NCBI RefSeq assembly: GCF_022758235.1
Contig: NZ_JALEBG010000003.1
Span: 124,001 to 188,000, forward strand
Length of the DNA: 64,000 nucleotides
Source of the DNA: Pontibacter liquoris
GTDB taxonomy: Bacteria > Bacteroidota > Bacteroidia > Cytophagales > Hymenobacteraceae
Direction: 5' to 3'
Shown: piece by piece, positions 61,217 to 64,000 of the stretch
Numbering within the stretch: position 1 is the stretch's first letter
Layout: each line of letters begins with the position of its first letter
Position numbers and translations under genes: made by a program
The notes under the pieces: model-generated
Seen by the model: the letters and a program-made list of their open reading frames with translations, nothing else
Database searches by the model: none
What the model was told of the DNA's origin: nothing

Positions 61217-62842
61217 ATGAGATTACCAAAAAGCTTTCTGCTTATACTAGTGTGGATTGGCGTGTTGCCGGGCTGCAGTGAGCGCTTTCGGCACTCGGTG
61301 CAGCAGGTGCCCCCCCCAGCTAATAGCAACTCCGCCACCACCTATACCGACAGCACCATCACCCTGGCTGCCGGCAAGCACTACGACCGCAGCGGCCTGC
61401 ATACGTTCTTTTACGGCCGCCATTACCGCCCCGCCTGGTATACCCCCGTTACGGTGAAGGTACTGGACCTAGCAACTGCAGAAGGAGGCCTGACGCCCCT
61501 GGAACTGGGAGGCAGCCGCCAGTCCATCAGCCTGCGGCTGCAAAACCCCGCAGGCGTGGAATATGTGCTGCGCTCCATCGACAAGGAACCTGCCAGCCTG
61601 CTGCCCGAGAGTTTACAACAAAGCTACCTGGCCAACATTGTCCGCGATGCTACCAGCGCCACCCATCCGTTTGCCGCCCTGGTAGTACCGCACCTGGCAG
61701 AGGCCATCCATATTTACCATACCAGTCCGGAACTGGTGTATGTGCCCCACGACCCACGCCTGGGCAGGTTCCTGCCTAATATAGGCGGTACCCTGGCCCT
61801 GCTGGAGCGCCGCCCGGACGGGGACCAGACAGACAACCCACAAATGGGAAATGCCCGCAAAGTGGTAAGCACCCGCTCGGCCCTCGAAGAGCGCCTGACC
61901 GACAACGATGCCAATTTTGATGCCCGCTTTTACTTGCGCTGCCGCCTGCTGGACATGCTGCTCGGCGATTGGAGCCGCCACGAAGACAACTGGCGCTGGG
62001 CCAAACAGCAGCAAGACAAAAAAGGGGCTACCTACCGCGCCATTCCCCGCGACCGCGATAATGTGTTTTATAAATTAAACGATGCCCCTGTTCCCTGGCT
62101 GTTCATGTTCATGGGCCTTAAACCACATTTCCAGACCTATAAACCCCGCATTAGCGCAGAAAACCTTGAAGATTTGAACCACAGCGCCCGTAACCTGGAT
62201 AACCTGATCCTGGCAAAGCTGGCCTGGCAGGACTGGCAGGAAGTAGCCGACAGCGTGCAGCAGGAACTGACAGATGCCGTGGTGGAACAGGCATTCCGGG
62301 CCATGCCCGACACCATATACCAGCTTACGGCTGCGCCGCTGATAGCCACATTCAAAACCCGGCGCAATAACCTGCAGCACCTTGCCCGCACCTACTACAC
62401 CATCCTGGCCGAAAATGTGCAGGCCGTAGGTACCGACAAGCATGAAGTGTTCGAGCTAAATGTACTTTCCGGGAAAGAGGTAACCTTGCAGGTCTTTAAA
62501 GCAGACAAAGACGGGAAGACAAAAAAGGCGCTGTGGCAGCGCACGTTTTATGCCAATGAAACCGATGTACTGGAGCTTTACGGGCTGGACGGCAACGACC
62601 GGTTTATTGTGACCGGCTCCGTAAAGCCAGCGATCAAAATAAAAGTATGGGGAGGCGCCGGCCAGGACACCTACCAAGTGCACGGCCAGGGCAGCAAACT
62701 CTCCAAAGCCGTCCGTATCAACGACTCTAAGTACCGCAACACCTTCGATGTGGACAAGCATACTGCCATCGACATTGACGATGATATTCCGGCCCAGAAA
62801 TTTGATGCCCACGGCTGGCTGCTTCGTTACTACCTTAATTAA
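61217..62842 (+). CDS. Lipoprotein with atypical-kinase-like motifs, paralogue 2
   Basis: From ATG 61217 the product has 541 residues, with lipobox VLPGC near residue 18 (start 61202 adds five residues). It is a tandem paralogue of the preceding gene: AGKHYDRSGLHTFFYGRHYRP, YVLRSIDKEPASLLP, LALLERRPDGDQ, MLLGDWSRHEDNW and AIPRDRDNVF align motif by motif, followed by the same C-terminal beta domain (GLDGNDRFIVTG, GGAGQDTYQVHG). The residue matching the catalytic-like Asp256 of paralogue 1 is Ser253 here, while the Asn of the loop (EDNW) is present where paralogue 1 has Gln. One of the two may be a regulatory or inactive partner. Probably co-transcribed with paralogue 1. Confidence 0.85.
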   Translation: MRLPKSFLLILVWIGVLPGCSERFRHSVQQVPPPANSNSATTYTDSTITLAAGKHYDRSGLHTFFYGRHYRPAWYTPVTVKVLDLATAEGGLTPLELGGSRQSISLRLQNPAGVEYVLRSIDKEPASLLPESLQQSYLANIVRDATSATHPFAALVVPHLAEAIHIYHTSPELVYVPHDPRLGRFLPNIGGTLALLERRPDGDQTDNPQMGNARKVVSTRSALEERLTDNDANFDARFYLRCRLLDMLLGDWSRHEDNWRWAKQQQDKKGATYRAIPRDRDNVFYKLNDAPVPWLFMFMGLKPHFQTYKPRISAENLEDLNHSARNLDNLILAKLAWQDWQEVADSVQQELTDAVVEQAFRAMPDTIYQLTAAPLIATFKTRRNNLQHLARTYYTILAENVQAVGTDKHEVFELNVLSGKEVTLQVFKADKDGKTKKALWQRTFYANETDVLELYGLDGNDRFIVTGSVKPAIKIKVWGGAGQDTYQVHGQGSKLSKAVRINDSKYRNTFDVDKHTAIDIDDDIPAQKFDAHGWLLRYYLN

Positions 62843-62885
62843 ATGGTTCCGGGTAACTGCTACGAACCGGAATCCATAGGTGCCA

Positions 62886-62927
62886 AAAACAAAAAGGCCC
62901 CGGCAAATGCCGGGGCCTTTTTGTTTT
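62886..62927. terminator. Strong bidirectional terminator between paralogue 2 and the peroxiredoxin gene
   Basis: A 19-bp perfect stem AAAACAAAAAGGCCCCGGC with its complement and loop AAAT, with A/T tails on both sides. Confidence 0.93.
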
Positions 62928-62942
62928 ATAAGGAGGTTATAC

Positions 62943-63578
62943 TTAGTGGCTTTTAGCAGCCAGGTAGTTGGAAACACCTTCTTTTGTAGCCTGCATGGCC
63001 TCTTTGCCTTCTTCCCAGTTAGCCGGGCATACTTCACCGTTCTTCTCGAAGTACTGCAGGGCATCTACCATACGCAGTGCCTCGTCAATAGAGCGGCCAA
63101 GCGGCATATCGTTTACTACCTGGTGGCGCACCACACCTTCTTTGTCGATGAGGAACAGGCCACGGTAAGCAACCGGATCGCCTACAAAGATCATCTCGCC
63201 TTCGTCGTTATACTCGTAATGGCCAGCCAGCACGTCGTAGTTAGAAGAGATCGTTTTAGAGGCATCGGCTACCAACGGGTAGTTTACACCTTCAATGCCG
63301 CCCTGGTTCTGCGGGGTGTTCAGCCAGGCAAAGTGCGAGAAATGCGTGTCTGTAGAGCAACCTACCACGGCAACGTTCTTGCGCTCAAAATCGGCCATTC
63401 TTTCCTGGAAAGCAATGATCTCTGTCGGGCACACAAACGTGAAGTCCATTGGCCAGAAGAAAAAGACCACGTGCTTGTTGCCAATATATTGTTCTAATGA
63501 AAAGTCTTCTACAAACTCACCTTCAACTACTGCTGTTGCTTTAAAAGCCGGTGCTTTTTTACCTACTAAAACTGCCAT
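62943..63578 (-). CDS. Typical 2-Cys peroxiredoxin
   Basis: The 211-residue product has the peroxidatic Cys50 in DFTFVCPTEIIAF, the conserved Arg region (RGLFLIDKEGVVRH) and the resolving Cys in GEVCPANWEEG near residue 171, so it is a Prx1/AhpC-type enzyme that reduces H2O2 and organic peroxides using thioredoxin. It lies 27 bp downstream of a Fur-family regulator gene on the same strand, and both are probably one peroxide-responsive operon. Complete, cytoplasmic, with a Lys/Ala-rich C-terminus. Confidence 0.95.
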   Translation of the reverse strand: MAVLVGKKAPAFKATAVVEGEFVEDFSLEQYIGNKHVVFFFWPMDFTFVCPTEIIAFQERMADFERKNVAVVGCSTDTHFSHFAWLNTPQNQGGIEGVNYPLVADASKTISSNYDVLAGHYEYNDEGEMIFVGDPVAYRGLFLIDKEGVVRHQVVNDMPLGRSIDEALRMVDALQYFEKNGEVCPANWEEGKEAMQATKEGVSNYLAAKSH

Positions 63579-63605
63579 TTTTAAATCGTTTATTTAGTTA
63601 AACAT

Positions 63606-64000
63606 CTATTCTGAAACTCGTGAAATACTGATTTGTTTATCAGGCTCCACCTTGTTGCCTGTTAGCTGCACCGAAAAACCGGTAAACTCAAAGTTGCTCA
63701 CATTCCGCTTTCTGAAAAAAGCGGTCAGGAGCTGCTCGAGCTCGTCATCCTCAAAATCGATGATCTCACGGGTGTTGCTGCAGTAAATGTGGCTGTGGGC
63801 TGCAATGTTGGCATCGTAGCGCTTGCCGCTTTCCTCCGACCGTACCCGAAGTATAAGGTGCGCCGCAACAAAGGTATCGAGGGTTTTGTAGACGGTGCCC
63901 AACGAGATGCTGGGGTTTTCCGGCTTCAGCTGCTGGTATACTTCCTCGGCGGTTGGGTGGTGGCCATGCAGCGTCATTAACGCCTCGTACACCACAATGC
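63606..64000 (-). CDS. Fur family (PerR-like) transcriptional regulator, 5' truncated
   Basis: The frame stays open to the right edge, so the N-terminus is outside; about 131 residues are visible. The winged helix has HHPTAEEVYQQLKPENPSISLGTVYKTLDTF, and the dimerisation domain has KRYDANIAAHSHIYCSNTREIIDFEDDELEQLL, with His ligands of the regulatory metal site. The CxxC of the structural zinc site is not present (CSNT, and no second pair downstream), which occurs in some Bacteroidota Fur-like repressors. Its place directly upstream of a peroxiredoxin gene suggests PerR-type peroxide sensing rather than iron control. Stop at 63606. Confidence 0.9.
   Translation of the reverse strand, partial: IVVYEALMTLHGHHPTAEEVYQQLKPENPSISLGTVYKTLDTFVAAHLILRVRSEESGKRYDANIAAHSHIYCSNTREIIDFEDDELEQLLTAFFRKRNVSNFEFTGFSVQLTGNKVEPDKQISISRVSE

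Overview
The window looks like a chromosomal segment of a Bacteroidota bacterium of the Cytophagales, most likely family Hymenobacteraceae (Pontibacter-like). The evidence is roughly 50 % G+C, promoters of the phylum type (TTTG about 20 bp before TAnnTTTG), few Shine-Dalgarno sequences, and phylum-typical genes: a TonB receptor with a carboxypeptidase-like plug extension, DUF5686, an S9 DPP IV-type peptidase, OmpA proteins with a large N-terminal domain, and atpDC apart from the other ATP synthase genes. The family call is inference. I see no rRNA, phage, insertion sequence or CRISPR; there is one tRNA (Gln, anticodon TTG).

Layout. 0-13 kb: truncated S9 peptidase, a hypothetical, a lipoprotein, a MarR-YceI operon, dipeptide epimerase, dicarboxylate symporter, saccharopine dehydrogenase, cdd, a repeat-rich gap, esterase, VOC protein, a secreted protein, lgt. 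13-24 kb: nadE; acpP-fabF-rnc; pyk; rpsT; a YheT-type hydrolase; an 800-bp repeat island; rsmG. 24-35 kb: glycosyltransferase overlapping a sigma factor; tgt-lptG-type permease-EamA running into convergent ispE; a NeuD/DegT amino-sugar pair; a trans-sulfuration enzyme; a K+/H+ antiporter. 35-50 kb: atpD-atpC, two small unknowns, purL, tRNA-Gln, prs-rplY-pth, an MFS transporter, metG, two small proteins, typA. 50-64 kb: two OmpA paralogues, TonB receptor-PepSY pair, DUF5686 protein, two tandem lipoproteins with kinase-like motifs, then a Fur-family regulator with its peroxiredoxin.

Most genes are housekeeping or envelope genes. The unusual content is non-coding. (1) A family of short-period repeats, six of seven loci with an exact 7-bp period, usually built as inverted arms and placed directly 3' of genes; the heptamer differs between loci but is shared by the two arms of one locus. 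(2) The 7-mer AAGTATA/TATACTT occurs roughly 110 times by eye (6-8 expected by chance) in genes and gaps, in all reading frames, with a nine-copy same-strand array at 21771-21993. (3) A repeat island at 21.7-22.5 kb gathers several other dispersed elements, two of which recur elsewhere in the window.

Among proteins, the most interesting are the paralogous lipoproteins at 59.6-62.8 kb, which carry motifs like those of atypical (CotH/Fam20/PI3K-like) kinases, and the OmpA paralogue at 50.2 kb, which lacks the peptidoglycan-binding Asp its neighbour keeps.
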